36,021 nucleotides of DNA from Elusimicrobia bacterium GWA2_69_24 (GCA_001799695.1 MGTY01000023.1:569-36589), one strand, 5' to 3'; counted from the stretch's first letter, positions 6,437 to 14,767 are shown. Made by a program: numbers and translations. The notes: generated by a model not told the origin, from the sequence alone.

Positions 6437-7359
6437 GCGGCGCTCGGGGTCGCGGCGGCGCTCTCGGGCGTGAGGCGCTCCGTGATCATGGTGCCGCTGC
6501 CCGAGTTGGTGAAGATCTCCATGAGCAGGGTCCCGGTCCGGGTCCCGTTGAGGATGTGGGCGCGCCGGACGCCGCCGCGCAGGGCCGCGATGGCGCCGTC
6601 CACCTTGGGCAGCATGCCCCCCGTGAGCCGCCCCTCCGCGCGCAAGCGCTCGATGCCCGCTATGTCGATATAGGAGACCAGGCTCGTGGGATCGGCCACG
6701 TCGCGCAGGATGCCGTCCGAGTCGGTGAGGATGAGCAGCTTCTCGGCCGAGAGCGTCCGCGCCACCGCTTCCGCGATGGAGTCCGCGTTGATGTTGAACA
6801 CGGTCCCGCGTTCGTCGCAGGCCAGGGGCGATATCACCGGGACGCAGCCGGAGGCGAGCAGGCTCTCCAGGATGGCGGGATCCACGCGCACGATGTCGCC
6901 CACGAAGCCGAAGTCGACCTCCACGGGCTCGGCGCCCGGGAAGGGTTCGATGCGCTTCTTGTGGCGGCGCTGGGCCGTGAGCAGGCCCGCGTCCACGCCG
7001 GAGATGCCGACCGCCGGGGTCTGATGGGCCCGGAACACCGAGAGCATGTCCACGTTGAGCGAACCCGCGTAGACCATCTTGGCGACCTCGAGGGTCTGCT
7101 CGTCGGTCACGCGCCGGCCGGCCACGATGGTGGGCTCGATGCCCAGGCGCCGCGAGAGCTCGGTGGCCTGCGGGCCGCCGCCATGGACGACCACGATGCG
7201 GATGCCGACCTGGTGGAGCAGGCAAAGCTCCTCGACCAGGGCGTCGAGGATGTCCCGCTTCTGCAGGATGCGGCCGCCGATCTTGACGACGAAGGTCTTC
7301 CCCTTGTACAGCCGGACGTAGGGGAGCGCCTGTCTCAGCGCGTGGATGGTATCGGACAT
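6433..7359 (-). CDS. argB: N-acylglutamate kinase
   Basis: ArgB phosphorylates the gamma-carboxyl of N-acylglutamate. The 308-residue protein has the amino-acid-kinase fold signatures: VVKIGGRILQK at the N-terminus, VVHGGGPQATELSRRLGI, then INADSIAEAVARTLSAEKLL, ILTDSDGIL and GGMLPKVDGAIAALRGGV. A good Shine-Dalgarno (GGAGG at 7371-7367) sits 7 nt before ATG 7359. The start lies inside argF', a 25-bp overlap, so argB has its own ribosome site as well as coupling. The segment RRHKKRIEPFPGAEPVEVDF is a normal linker. Whether it takes acetyl- or succinyl-glutamate cannot be read from sequence; the neighbour argF' suggests succinyl. Confidence 0.93.
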   Translation of the reverse strand: MSDTIHALRQALPYVRLYKGKTFVVKIGGRILQKRDILDALVEELCLLHQVGIRIVVVHGGGPQATELSRRLGIEPTIVAGRRVTDEQTLEVAKMVYAGSLNVDMLSVFRAHQTPAVGISGVDAGLLTAQRRHKKRIEPFPGAEPVEVDFGFVGDIVRVDPAILESLLASGCVPVISPLACDERGTVFNINADSIAEAVARTLSAEKLLILTDSDGILRDVADPTSLVSYIDIAGIERLRAEGRLTGGMLPKVDGAIAALRGGVRRAHILNGTRTGTLLMEIFTNSGSGTMITERLTPESAAATPSAA

Positions 7360-8378
7360 TTGTTTGCCTCCGGAGAGTAATGCTTGCCTGTCAGCAGGCG
7401 GTGCAGGACGGCCTTGGCCGTGTGCATGCGGTTCTCGGCCTGGTCCACGGCCGCCGAGGCGGGCCCGTCGAGCACCGCGTCGTCCACCTCCACGTTGCGG
7501 CGCACGGGCAGGCAGTGCAGGAAGATCGCCTGGTCGGTGAGCGCCATCTTGTCGGCCGAGACGCGCCACTCGGCGCGGAAGGCCGGGTCCGCGGGCGGCG
7601 GGGCGCCGTACTGCGCGAGCGAGCCCCAGGCCTTGCCGTAGACCACGTGCGCGCCCCGGTACGCCTCCTCCGGCTTCTCGGTGACGCGCAGGCGCGTGCC
7701 TTGCGCCCGGCAGACGCCCTTGAGCTTCTCCATGATCTCGGGGTCCAGGTCGTAGCCTTCCGGGCGCGCGATGGTCAGGTTCATGCCGGCCAGGACGGCC
7801 GCCTCGGCGGCCGAGTGCGGGACGGCCAGGGGCAGGGGCTTGATATGGGGCGCCCAGGTGAGCAGGAACTCCTTGCCGCGCGGATCCATGCGCTCGCGTA
7901 TCGTCATCTGGTCGGCCAGGCCCTGGCAGGGATGGCCCATCGCGGACTCCAGGCTGATGACCGGCACCGAAGAAAGCCGGCGGAACGCCTCCAGGTAGGG
8001 GTCCTTGCGCTCTTCCTTCCAGTCCTTTCCCGCCGGGAAGGAACGCAGGGCCAAGGCGTCGCACATGCGGGCGAGCACGGGCACGGCCTCGCGCGCGTGC
8101 TCGGGGCAGTCCCCGTCCATCACCACGCCGTCCTCCACCGCGATCTTCCAGGTCCCGGAACCCAGGAACAGGGTGACCGGGTGGGCGCCCAGGGCCGCGG
8201 CCGCGACCTCGCAGGACACCTGCGTGCGCAGGGAGGGGTTCATGAAGCAGAAGGCCACGCTCTTGCCCGCCAGGGGCCGGTCCGTATTGGGCTTGCGCTT
8301 GAAAGCCCGGGCCGACTCGACCAGGGCCGCTACCTCCTCGGCGCCGGTCTCGATGAGGCTGGTAAAATGTCGCGTCAT
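7335..8378 (-). CDS. argF': N-succinylornithine carbamoyltransferase type
   Basis: This 347-residue transcarbamylase uses carbamoyl phosphate and an N-acylated ornithine. NPSLRTQVS (47-55) is the carbamoyl-phosphate loop, HPCQ is at 149-152, and HCLPVRRN (288-295) is the form seen in acyl-ornithine enzymes. The residue that separates acetyl from succinyl enzymes is Glu92 in Xanthomonas AOTCase and Pro90 in Bacteroides fragilis SOTCase; here it is Pro92, in GDCPEH. TWAPHIKPLPLAVPHSAAEA and ARPEGYDLDPEIM also follow the Bacteroides form. So succinylornithine is the likely substrate. ATG 8378 has an AGGAGGA eight bases upstream and overlaps the argD stop by ATGA. Confidence 0.88.
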   Translation of the reverse strand: MTRHFTSLIETGAEEVAALVESARAFKRKPNTDRPLAGKSVAFCFMNPSLRTQVSCEVAAAALGAHPVTLFLGSGTWKIAVEDGVVMDGDCPEHAREAVPVLARMCDALALRSFPAGKDWKEERKDPYLEAFRRLSSVPVISLESAMGHPCQGLADQMTIRERMDPRGKEFLLTWAPHIKPLPLAVPHSAAEAAVLAGMNLTIARPEGYDLDPEIMEKLKGVCRAQGTRLRVTEKPEEAYRGAHVVYGKAWGSLAQYGAPPPADPAFRAEWRVSADKMALTDQAIFLHCLPVRRNVEVDDAVLDGPASAAVDQAENRMHTAKAVLHRLLTGKHYSPEANKCPIPSTR

Positions 8379-9559
8379 GCTGGCTTTCCTCCTAATATTT
8401 CCGACAATGCGGCGCGCAGGAGCTCCACTTCGGCGTCCCCGATGATGAGCGGCGGCAAAAGACGCAGGACGCGCGGATCCTCCGCGGTCCCGGTCAGAAT
8501 GGAGCGCCCGATGAGCGCCTTCTGCACCGGCTTGGCCGGCCGGTCCAGGACCAGGCCCAACAACAGTCCCTTCCCCTGCACCGCCAGTACCCCGGGCATG
8601 CGGAAGGTCTCCCGGATGCGGCGCTCCAACCGCGCGGCGTTCTCCCAGACCCGGGTGCGCACGATCTCGCCCAACGTGGCCTCGATGGCGGCGCAGGCCA
8701 GCGGCCCCCCGCCGAAGGTGGAGCCCAGATCCCCGGTCCGGACGGCCGCGGCCGCGCGCGGGCCGGCCAGCGTCGCGGCGCAGGGCACGCCCGAGCCCAG
8801 GCCCTTGGCGAAGGTCTGCAGGTCCGGCCGGACCCCGTAGGCCTGCGCGGCCGAGGGCGCGCCCACGCGCCCGAGCCCGGTCTGCACCTCGTCGAAGATG
8901 AGCATGGCCCCGGCCTTGCGGCACAGCGCCGACAGCCCCTCCAGATACCCGGGCGGAGGGGGCAGGGCGCCCGCGAGACTCTGCACCGGCTCCAGCAGGA
9001 ACCCGGCGGCGTCCGGCCCCAGCGCCGCTTCCGCCGCGGCCAGGTCGCCAAAGGGCACGAAGACCACGTCCGTGCCCAGTCCCGCGACGCCCTCGCGATA
9101 ATGGGGAATACCGGTCGCGGCCAGGGCCCCGGCGGTGCGGCCGTGGAAGGAGCCCTCGGTGGCCACGATAGTCCGGCGGCCCGTGGTCCGGCGCGCCACG
9201 CGCATGGCGTTCTCGTTGGCTTCGGCGCCCGAGTTGCAGAAGAAGACCCGGGAGCCGACCTCCCCGCAAAGCTCGACCAAAGCCTTGGCCGCGCGGGCGC
9301 GCACCGGGATGCAGGCCAGGGTCGAATAGAAGAGGAGCTCCCCGGCCTGGCGGCGAAGGGCGGCGACCACGGCGGGCGGGCAATGACCGAGGAGGGCCAC
9401 GGCGTGCCCGGCGTAGAGGTCGAGATACCGGCGACCCTCGGTGTCGAACACCCACGCGCCCTCGCCGCGCGCCAAGGTGAACGGGAACTGCGGGTAGCCC
9501 GGCAGCAGCCACCGGCCTTCCTCGGCTTTCCAATCGGTCGCAGCGGCTTCCCCGGTCAT
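8375..9559 (-). CDS. argD: N-acylornithine aminotransferase
   Basis: ArgD is a class III PLP aminotransferase that converts N-acylglutamate semialdehyde to N-acylornithine with glutamate as amino donor. The 394 residues show FCNSGAEANENAMRVARRTT (cofactor binding), GSFHGRTAGALAATG, LIFDEVQTGLGRVG with the Asp that holds the pyridine ring, and TFAKGLGSG with the Schiff-base lysine. STFGGGPLACAA follows. ATG 9559 overlaps the argC stop by ATGA, and its own stop overlaps argF' by ATGA. The related succinylornithine aminotransferase (AstC) is catabolic; the biosynthetic operon setting argues for ArgD, though the natural substrate here is probably the succinyl form. Confidence 0.92.
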   Translation of the reverse strand: MTGEAAATDWKAEEGRWLLPGYPQFPFTLARGEGAWVFDTEGRRYLDLYAGHAVALLGHCPPAVVAALRRQAGELLFYSTLACIPVRARAAKALVELCGEVGSRVFFCNSGAEANENAMRVARRTTGRRTIVATEGSFHGRTAGALAATGIPHYREGVAGLGTDVVFVPFGDLAAAEAALGPDAAGFLLEPVQSLAGALPPPPGYLEGLSALCRKAGAMLIFDEVQTGLGRVGAPSAAQAYGVRPDLQTFAKGLGSGVPCAATLAGPRAAAAVRTGDLGSTFGGGPLACAAIEATLGEIVRTRVWENAARLERRIRETFRMPGVLAVQGKGLLLGLVLDRPAKPVQKALIGRSILTGTAEDPRVLRLLPPLIIGDAEVELLRAALSEILGGKPA

Positions 9560-10587
9560 GGATACGCACCCGGCCGGTCCAGGCCCAGCGCTTCCTCGAG
9601 GCCGAGCATGAGGTTCATGTTCTGCACCGCCTGTCCGGCCGCGCCCTTGACCAGGTTGTCGAGGGCCGCGATGACGGCGGCCGAACCGTCCCGCACGGAC
9701 ACGTGCAGGTCGCAATGGTTGCTCCCCACTACGGTCTTAAGGTCCGGCGGCGCCGCGCCCAGGCGCACGAAGGGCGCGCCGGCGTAGGCGCGCTCGTAGC
9801 GGTCGCGCAGTTCCGCCTCCGTCATGCCCTCGGGGATATCGACCTGGCACACCGCGTAGATGCCGCGCACCAGAGGCCCCGACACCGGGACGAGCGAGAG
9901 CCGCAAGGAGGACTTGCCGGCCAGGGCGTCGAGCAGGGCCTCGACCTCGGGGACATGCTGGTGCTGGAGCGGCTTGTAGGCGCGCAGGGTCCCCTCCCGC
10001 GTCGGGTGGTGCGTACCGGCGCCGGGGATGACTCCGGAGCCCGAGGAGCCGGTCACCGCGGTGATGCGCGCCCGGCCGGCGATCCCGGCCGACGCCAGCG
10101 GCCCCAGCGCCAGAGACAGCGCCGTGGCGAAGCAGCCGGGATTGGCTACGCGGGTCGCCGCGCGGATGGCCTCGCGGTTGAGCTCGGACAGGCCGTAGAC
10201 GAAGGAGCCGAGCAGTTCCGGAGCCGAATGCTCGCGCCCGTACCAGACCGGATAGAGCGACGCGTCGCGCAGGCGGAAATCCCCCGACAGGTCCACGATG
10301 CGGCACGCGGGGCCGGCCCGTTCGATGAGGGACGTCATGCGCCCCATCGCCTCGCCGTGCCCGCCCGCCAGGAAGACGCAGTCGAGGCCCGCGGGAGCGA
10401 GTTCCGCGGCGAAGCGCAGGCCCGCGAGCCCGCGCAGGTGCGGGTGGGCGTCGGTCACCGGCCGGTCCGCGTGCGAGCGCGAGGTCACCGCCGCGATCGT
10501 CGCGGCCGGATGGCCCGACAGCAGGCGCAGGAGCTCTCCCCCCACGTAGCCCGCCCCACCGATGACGCCGACGCGGACGGCCTTCAT
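9556..10587 (-). CDS. argC: N-acyl-gamma-glutamyl-phosphate reductase
   Basis: ArgC reduces N-acylglutamyl phosphate to the semialdehyde with NADPH. The 343 residues open with the Rossmann motif VGVIGGAGYVGGELLRLLSG. The active-site cysteine lies in VANPGCFATALSLAL. GSSGSGVIPGAGTHHPTREG and a YKPLQHQHVPEVE segment hold the conserved catalytic histidine region. The N-terminus is tight: ATG 10587 overlaps the stop of the preceding P-loop gene by ATGA, and the argC stop overlaps argD the same way. There is no separate terminator or promoter between these genes, so they read as one message. Confidence 0.94.
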   Translation of the reverse strand: MKAVRVGVIGGAGYVGGELLRLLSGHPAATIAAVTSRSHADRPVTDAHPHLRGLAGLRFAAELAPAGLDCVFLAGGHGEAMGRMTSLIERAGPACRIVDLSGDFRLRDASLYPVWYGREHSAPELLGSFVYGLSELNREAIRAATRVANPGCFATALSLALGPLASAGIAGRARITAVTGSSGSGVIPGAGTHHPTREGTLRAYKPLQHQHVPEVEALLDALAGKSSLRLSLVPVSGPLVRGIYAVCQVDIPEGMTEAELRDRYERAYAGAPFVRLGAAPPDLKTVVGSNHCDLHVSVRDGSAAVIAALDNLVKGAAGQAVQNMNLMLGLEEALGLDRPGAYP

Positions 10588-11678
10588 GCCCCCCCCGGGA
10601 ACGCGCCGGGGAGCGCCGCCGGAGCTCCCTCCGCGGCCGGGGCGAAGACGATCTTCTCCAACGTCTCCCCCAGCAAGGCATGGTCGATGCGCGCGTTGAT
10701 GGCGCGCACACCCAGGGAGCCCTCGATGTAGTCCCGTCCCACCGCGTTGTCGGTGGCCGGCCCGGCGATGACGTCGGGCAAGCGGCCGTACTTCCCGCGG
10801 TAGAGTTCCACCGCGCCCCAGGCGCCCACGGGGTCGTTGGCGCAGAGCACGTGGGCCGTGCCCGCGGCCAGCAGCTCCGCGTCGGCCAGGATGGCCTGCA
10901 CTCCGTAATCCCCCAGGATGCCGTCTCCCAGCTCGACGACCAGCACGTCGGGCTCGTCCGCGTTCAGAGCGTTGAGCAGGCCCTTGGCCACCGGAACCGA
11001 CACCGCGTCCGTGGTCGAGACCACGCCCGCGTCGTTGAAGAACAGGCTGCGCACCGCGCCCAGGTCGCACATGCTGAGCGTGTCGCGCAAGAGCGAGACC
11101 CCGGTCAGCTTGGCCCCGCACACCCGGAAGCCCCGGCGGGTGAGATGCCGGATGATCTCGCCGCAGGCGAAGGTCTTGCCCGAGTTCATGCAGGTCCCGG
11201 CGACGTAGACGATGGGGGCCGACGGCGCGAGACGCTCGGCCCAGGGCACGGCCCCCTGTTTGATGGTCGCGGGGACGCCGGTGCGCTCGCCGAGCACCGG
11301 GAAGTTGAGCACGGCGCCCAGGACCTCCGCCTTGAGGGGCGGCCCGAGCTCGATGTTGGCGGAGGTGCAGCGCCCGATCACGCCGCCCAGGTTGAGGATG
11401 TCGAGGAGGTCCCCGGGCTGCACCCGTTCCGGGACCACGCCCGCGTAGCCGCGCAGGGCGCGCCGGCCCCCCAGCACCCCGGCCACCAGGTCGCCGTCGT
11501 TGAGCGGGATCATGCGTCCGTGCACGTCCTCCACCGTGTTGTAGACGGCTTTGGAGCCCCGCACGCGCACGGCCAGGACGCGCCCCTCCTCGGCGAGGAT
11601 CTCCCGTGTAAGGATGGACTCGCGCTGGACGCGCGCGTTGCGCGTCGCGGAGGCGATCTTATCGAAGAAGACCTTCAC
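10584..11678 (-). CDS. P-loop protein of unknown function inside arg operon
   Basis: This 364-residue cytoplasmic protein is not a known arginine enzyme. The N-terminal half (1-150) looks beta-rich and starts KVFFDKIASATRNARVQRES. The C-terminal half is a P-loop domain: VYVAGTCMNSGKTFACGEII has Walker A at 161-169, then CGAKLTGVSLLRD, a DVLVVELGDGILGDYGVQAI block, and a late ADPV-like CANDPVGAWGAVELY. The layout loosely recalls dethiobiotin-synthetase/MobB-type NTPases and the DUF1611 group, one member of which (DgcN) is reported to N-acylate D-glutamate. It is coupled on both sides (GTGA with argG, ATGA with argC). The operon lacks an N-acylglutamate synthase, so that role, or activation of it, is my leading guess, at low certainty. 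Confidence 0.6.
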   Translation of the reverse strand: MKVFFDKIASATRNARVQRESILTREILAEEGRVLAVRVRGSKAVYNTVEDVHGRMIPLNDGDLVAGVLGGRRALRGYAGVVPERVQPGDLLDILNLGGVIGRCTSANIELGPPLKAEVLGAVLNFPVLGERTGVPATIKQGAVPWAERLAPSAPIVYVAGTCMNSGKTFACGEIIRHLTRRGFRVCGAKLTGVSLLRDTLSMCDLGAVRSLFFNDAGVVSTTDAVSVPVAKGLLNALNADEPDVLVVELGDGILGDYGVQAILADAELLAAGTAHVLCANDPVGAWGAVELYRGKYGRLPDVIAGPATDNAVGRDYIEGSLGVRAINARIDHALLGETLEKIVFAPAAEGAPAALPGAFPGGA

Positions 11679-12934
11679 CGGGACGCTCTCGCGGAGACGG
11701 CCTTCTTCGCGGACGCCGGACGCGCCGTCTTCCTGGGCGTTTTTGCTCCGGCTTTCATGGCCAGGCTCATGGCCAGGCCGTGCAGCTTGGAGAAGCCCGC
11801 CGCCTCCTCCCCGCTCCAGAGCTTGCTGGTCTCGCCGTAGGCGGCGGACTGCGCGTCCATGAGGCTGAAGGGGCTGCGCACCCCGCCGACCTCGAAGCGC
11901 CCGGGGGAGAGCCGCAGGCGGACCTGCCCGTCCACCCGCTCCTGGCTGGAGGTGATGAGGGCTTCGATGTCCCGCATCACCGGGTCGAAGTAGAGGCCTT
12001 CGTGGAGCAGCTGGCCGTAGAAGTCGGCGAGCTGGTTCTTCCAGAAGCACTGCCAGCGCGTGAGCACCAGCTTCTCCAGCTCCTGATGGGCGTTGATGAG
12101 CAGCAGAGGGGCGGGAGCCTCGAAGCCGATGCGGCCCTTGATCCCGAGCACCGTGTCGCCCAGGTGCACGCCGCGGCCTAGACCGTAGGCGCGCCCGAGC
12201 GCATGCAGCTCCGCGACCAAGGCGGGGCCGGCGCGGCGACGGCCGTCGAGGGCCACCGGGACCCCCTTCGCGAAGGAGATCGTCACGTCGCAGGGAGCCG
12301 TGCGCAGGCCTTCGCTCGGCGCGGGATAGGCCGACTCGGGCACCGAGGTCCAGGGGTCGTGCGTCTCGCGCCCGCCCACCGTCGTGCCCCAGAGGCCCGC
12401 GTTGACCGAGTAGACCGCGGTCTTGGCCGGGATCTTCACCCCGCGCTCCGCCAGCCAGGCCACTTCCTGGTCGCGCTTCCAGCCCAGCGTCCGGATGGGG
12501 GCGTGGATGGCCAGCTCCGGCGCCAGGGCGTGGAACACCCCGTCAAAGCGCACCTGGTCGTTTCCGGCCCCGGTCGAGCCGTGCGCCAGGGCGTCGGCGC
12601 CGAGCTCGAGCGCCAGGCGGGCCACCCGGTCCGCCTGCAGGACGCGCTCGGCGGCCACGGAGAGCGGGTAGACCCGGCCGCGCAGGACATTGCCCTGGAT
12701 GAGCACCCTGGCGAAGCGCTCGAAGAGCTCGGCGCGCGCGTCGATGGTCCGGTGCTCGTGGGCCCCGAGCTTGCGGGCGCGCGCCGAGATATCCGCCAGC
12801 TCCGGGGCGGAGAAGCCGCCGGTGTCCACGGTCACGGAAACGACACGGGCGCCGAGGGTCTCCTTCAGCCAGAGCAGGCAGAAGGTGGTATCGAGCCCGC
12901 CGCTGAACGCCAGAACGACAAGGGGATTCTTCAT
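11675..12934 (-). CDS. argG: Argininosuccinate synthase
   Basis: ArgG joins citrulline and aspartate using ATP. The 419 residues begin MKNPLVVLAFSGGLDTTFCL, the N-type PP-loop (SGGLDTT). HGSTGAGNDQVRFDGVFHAL and the later NAGLWGTTVGGRETHDPW segment are family hallmarks, as are GVHLGDTVLGIKGRIGFEAP and YFDPVMRDIEALITSSQERV. The C-terminus carries an extra Lys/Ala/Arg-rich tail (about 396-419) not expected in the family; its role is unknown. It is the second gene after argR, with 28 bp between them and no strong Shine-Dalgarno. The stop overlaps the P-loop gene start by GTGA. Confidence 0.95.
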   Translation of the reverse strand: MKNPLVVLAFSGGLDTTFCLLWLKETLGARVVSVTVDTGGFSAPELADISARARKLGAHEHRTIDARAELFERFARVLIQGNVLRGRVYPLSVAAERVLQADRVARLALELGADALAHGSTGAGNDQVRFDGVFHALAPELAIHAPIRTLGWKRDQEVAWLAERGVKIPAKTAVYSVNAGLWGTTVGGRETHDPWTSVPESAYPAPSEGLRTAPCDVTISFAKGVPVALDGRRRAGPALVAELHALGRAYGLGRGVHLGDTVLGIKGRIGFEAPAPLLLINAHQELEKLVLTRWQCFWKNQLADFYGQLLHEGLYFDPVMRDIEALITSSQERVDGQVRLRLSPGRFEVGGVRSPFSLMDAQSAAYGETSKLWSGEEAAGFSKLHGLAMSLAMKAGAKTPRKTARPASAKKAVSARASR

Positions 12935-12962
12935 GGGGTGGATTCTCTCCGCTGTCAGGATT

Positions 12963-13412
12963 TCAACGCAGGAAGCTCAGCAGGCGTTCGTGGTCGGCCT
13001 GCGCGGCCAAGGCCACGAAGACGGTGTCGTCCCCCGCGATGGTGCCGACGACGCCGGGAAGGCAGAGCTCGTCGATGGCCAGCGCGGCGCGGGGGGCCGC
13101 TCCGGGGTCGCAGCGCACGACGAGGAGGTTGGGGCCGGCGGCGGCCATGCCGCGGATCAGCGTGCGCAAGGACGAGCGCAGGTCCGGAACGGGCCGCGCC
13201 GCCGGCGGCGGCGGCTGATAGCGGCCGCCCACCTTGACCAGCCCCAGCTCCGAGATGTCGCGGGAGACCGAGACTTGGGTCGAGCGCACGCCCTTGCGGC
13301 GCAGGACGCGGACGATCTCCTGCTGGGTGGATAGGGGTTCGGCCTGCAGAGCCTCGAGGATGGCCCCCTGGCGGCGGCGCTTGTTCTCGGCGGGATCTGA
13401 ATAATTATTCAT
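12963..13412 (-). CDS. argR: Arginine repressor ArgR
   Basis: ArgR is the hexameric, arginine-sensing repressor. The 149 residues have an N-terminal winged helix ([20 protein letters not shown] then [12 protein letters not shown]) and a C-terminal arginine-binding core with [20 protein letters not shown] and the conserved [12 protein letters not shown]. Translation can start at ATG 13412 or GTG 13415; ATG is preferred. The start codon lies inside the first of two tandem ARG boxes, and the second covers the -10 box, so ArgR should repress its own operon. Being first gene in the operon it controls sets up a simple feedback loop. Confidence 0.93.
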   Translation of the reverse strand: MNNYSDPAENKRRRQGAILEALQAEPLSTQQEIVRVLRRKGVRSTQVSVSRDISELGLVKVGGRYQPPPPAARPVPDLRSSLRTLIRGMAAAGPNLLVVRCDPGAAPRAALAIDELCLPGVVGTIAGDDTVFVALAAQADHERLLSFLR

Positions 13413-13433
13413 CACGCCGAATAATTATACACG
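13396..13433. promoter_or_regulatory. Tandem ARG boxes (ArgR operator)
   Basis: Box 1 (13396-13413) contains TGAATAATTATTCA, a perfect palindrome and an exact fit to the ARG-box core TGAAT-W4-ATTCA. Box 2 (13416-13433) contains CGAATAATTATACA, two changes from consensus. The boxes are 2 bp apart and 20 bp centre to centre, so they face the same side of the helix, the classic layout for one ArgR hexamer. They cover the -10 box, the mRNA start and the argR start codon. Confidence 0.88.
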
Positions 13434-13452
13434 AACCCTCCGCGGATGTAAA
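13424..13452 (-). promoter_or_regulatory. Arginine operon promoter
   Basis: On the minus strand TTTACA (13452-13447), a 17-bp spacer and a perfect TATAAT (13429-13424) form a near-consensus sigma70 promoter. The -10 box lies inside ARG box 2. The ATG of argR is 11 nt beyond the -10 box, leaving a leader of only a few bases. Confidence 0.8.
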
Positions 13453-13485
13453 GCGGTCGCTTCAGCCCCGATCCTCGGCTAAGCC

Positions 13486-13973
13486 ACTGTGCCCGGGCAC
13501 ACTCGTGGCGCAGCTTGGGCATGGCTGGAAAGTGGAAAAGTCGGCTGAAAGGATCACCTCGTTCGCCGGCTTGCCGCTGCTGACGGAGCTGGCCCACCGG
13601 AGCCAGTTGATCAAAGATCTCGACGCCTTGCCTGGATCATGGGAGCGGCACGGACGCTATGCGACCTCCGACTACGTGCTGAGCCTGGCGTTGACGCTGA
13701 TCGCAGGCGGGGAAGGGCTGGAGGATACGCGGCTTGCGCCGAACAGCCTGGGCGATTTCCTGAGGCGCTTCGGGCACATGACGTTGGATATCGATTCCAG
13801 CCTGATTGAATCGGACAAGAAAGTTGTCGCGCGGCTGCGCCCACTGCGAGATCTTCGATCGGGCGCGCTGGGCCGTCCTTTCGCCGCTTGCCGCCGGCTG
13901 CGGATAGTCGCGCAAGCCAGCGTCAAAGGCTTCGCGCGCTTGTGGATCGCGGGGACAACTGTGCCCGGGCACA
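13486..13973 (+). mobile_element. Degraded IS1380-type element between 16-bp repeats
   Basis: The 16-mer ACTGTGCCCGGGCACA occurs at 13486-13501 and again at 13958-13973. Its inner 14 bases are a perfect palindrome, so the copies are both direct and inverted. The right copy sits within a longer inverted repeat (13951-13981). Between them is an internally deleted transposase frame. This looks like a shortened, non-autonomous element or remnant, roughly 35 bp upstream of the arginine promoter. The rest of 13974-14109 shows nothing recognisable. Confidence 0.55.
13505..13840 (+). pseudogene. IS1380-family transposase remnant
   Basis: The frame from GTG 13505 encodes KVEKSAERITSFAGLPLLTE and RYATSDYVLSLALTLIAGGE, typical of the N-terminal part of IS1380-type DDE transposases (Tnp DDE group 1). 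It then jumps through NSLGDFLRRFG directly to HMTLDIDSSLIESDKK, which carries the first catalytic Asp. Normal members have more residues between these blocks, so at least two internal deletions are likely. After about residue 110 the frame stays open but no longer resembles a transposase, and the other catalytic acids are missing. It cannot be active. Confidence 0.7.
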
Positions 13974-14109
13974 GTTGCCCCGTTGTGCCGCCGCTAAAAA
14001 ACAGCCCGCCAGCTGCGTCATCACCGCCCCGGGAGATTCCGACGGCCCCGAAGGGGGTCGCGGTGTCGTATGGTGAGCCTATTTTAGCCGAGAATCGGGG
14101 TTCAGGACT

Positions 14110-14760
14110 TCAGGACCGCTCTTTCTGGGCGGCGGCGAGCTTCTCCAGGACGCCGTGGGCCTGCAGCCAGCGGAGCAGGCGGATGTTGGACAGGATGGAC
14201 AGGTCGCGGTCCCCGAGGCTGGAGTCCTCGATGCGGACATGCTGATAATGGTGGTAGCTGAAGGCGCCGAGCTTAGCCGCGCCGCGGTAGAACTCGAAGG
14301 TCATGTCCCCGAAGCACAGGCACTCCGAACCCATGAGCAGGCGGCCCAGCGTCAGCCGCACGGAAAGGGCGCGTAGGACCTCCGGCGAGACCGTCTCGAA
14401 CAGGACCTTCTCCCGGTCGGGGCGGCGATGGCGCATCCCCCCCGAGCGGATGACCAGGCGGTCGGCGCCGCGGATGCCGTCGCGCAGGGAGTTGGTGCCG
14501 GCGATGGAGGCGATGGAGCCCGCGGCGAGGGCGACGAGCAGGAACCCCGCCGTGGCCACGGTCGGAGATTTGAGGAGACGCCGGAGTCCCAGGGTCTCCC
14601 GCAGCGCCTGCCGGTAGCCGAGCGCCTCCTCCGCGGCCCGCGGACGGGAGCGCGCCCTCAGATATCGGATGTTGGCCGACGCGAAGCGCGCGGCCAGGAT
14701 GACCGCGAACAGGGACACCCAGAGCGCGACCGCCAGATAAGCGTAGAGGGCTAGGCCCAT
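14110..14760 (-). CDS. Membrane-anchored protein of unknown function
   Basis: This 216-residue protein has a transmembrane helix at 5-24 and another at about 67-87, the latter rich in small residues. The C-terminal domain (98-210) starts GADRLVIRSGG and contains ECLCFGDMTFEFYRG (C147, C149), SYHHYQHVRIED and a final LLRWLQAHGV. Similar GD-x2-xEF plus HH-QxxR blocks occur in uncharacterised proteins of several phyla, but no function is known to me. The start at ATG 14760 is supported by GGGAG five bases upstream; the preceding saccharopine-dehydrogenase-like gene ends 7 bp before it, so the two form an operon. The soluble domain may sit on either side of the membrane. Confidence 0.7.
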   Translation of the reverse strand: MGLALYAYLAVALWVSLFAVILAARFASANIRYLRARSRPRAAEEALGYRQALRETLGLRRLLKSPTVATAGFLLVALAAGSIASIAGTNSLRDGIRGADRLVIRSGGMRHRRPDREKVLFETVSPEVLRALSVRLTLGRLLMGSECLCFGDMTFEFYRGAAKLGAFSYHHYQHVRIEDSSLGDRDLSILSNIRLLRWLQAHGVLEKLAAAQKERS

Positions 14761-14767
14761 GGCTCCC

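Noticed and set aside
5387..8064. Long Arg/Gly/Pro-rich frames extending upstream of argE' and argB
   Set aside because: These upstream extensions are out-of-frame readings of the neighbouring arginine genes; true starts are at the 4-bp overlaps and Shine-Dalgarno sites.
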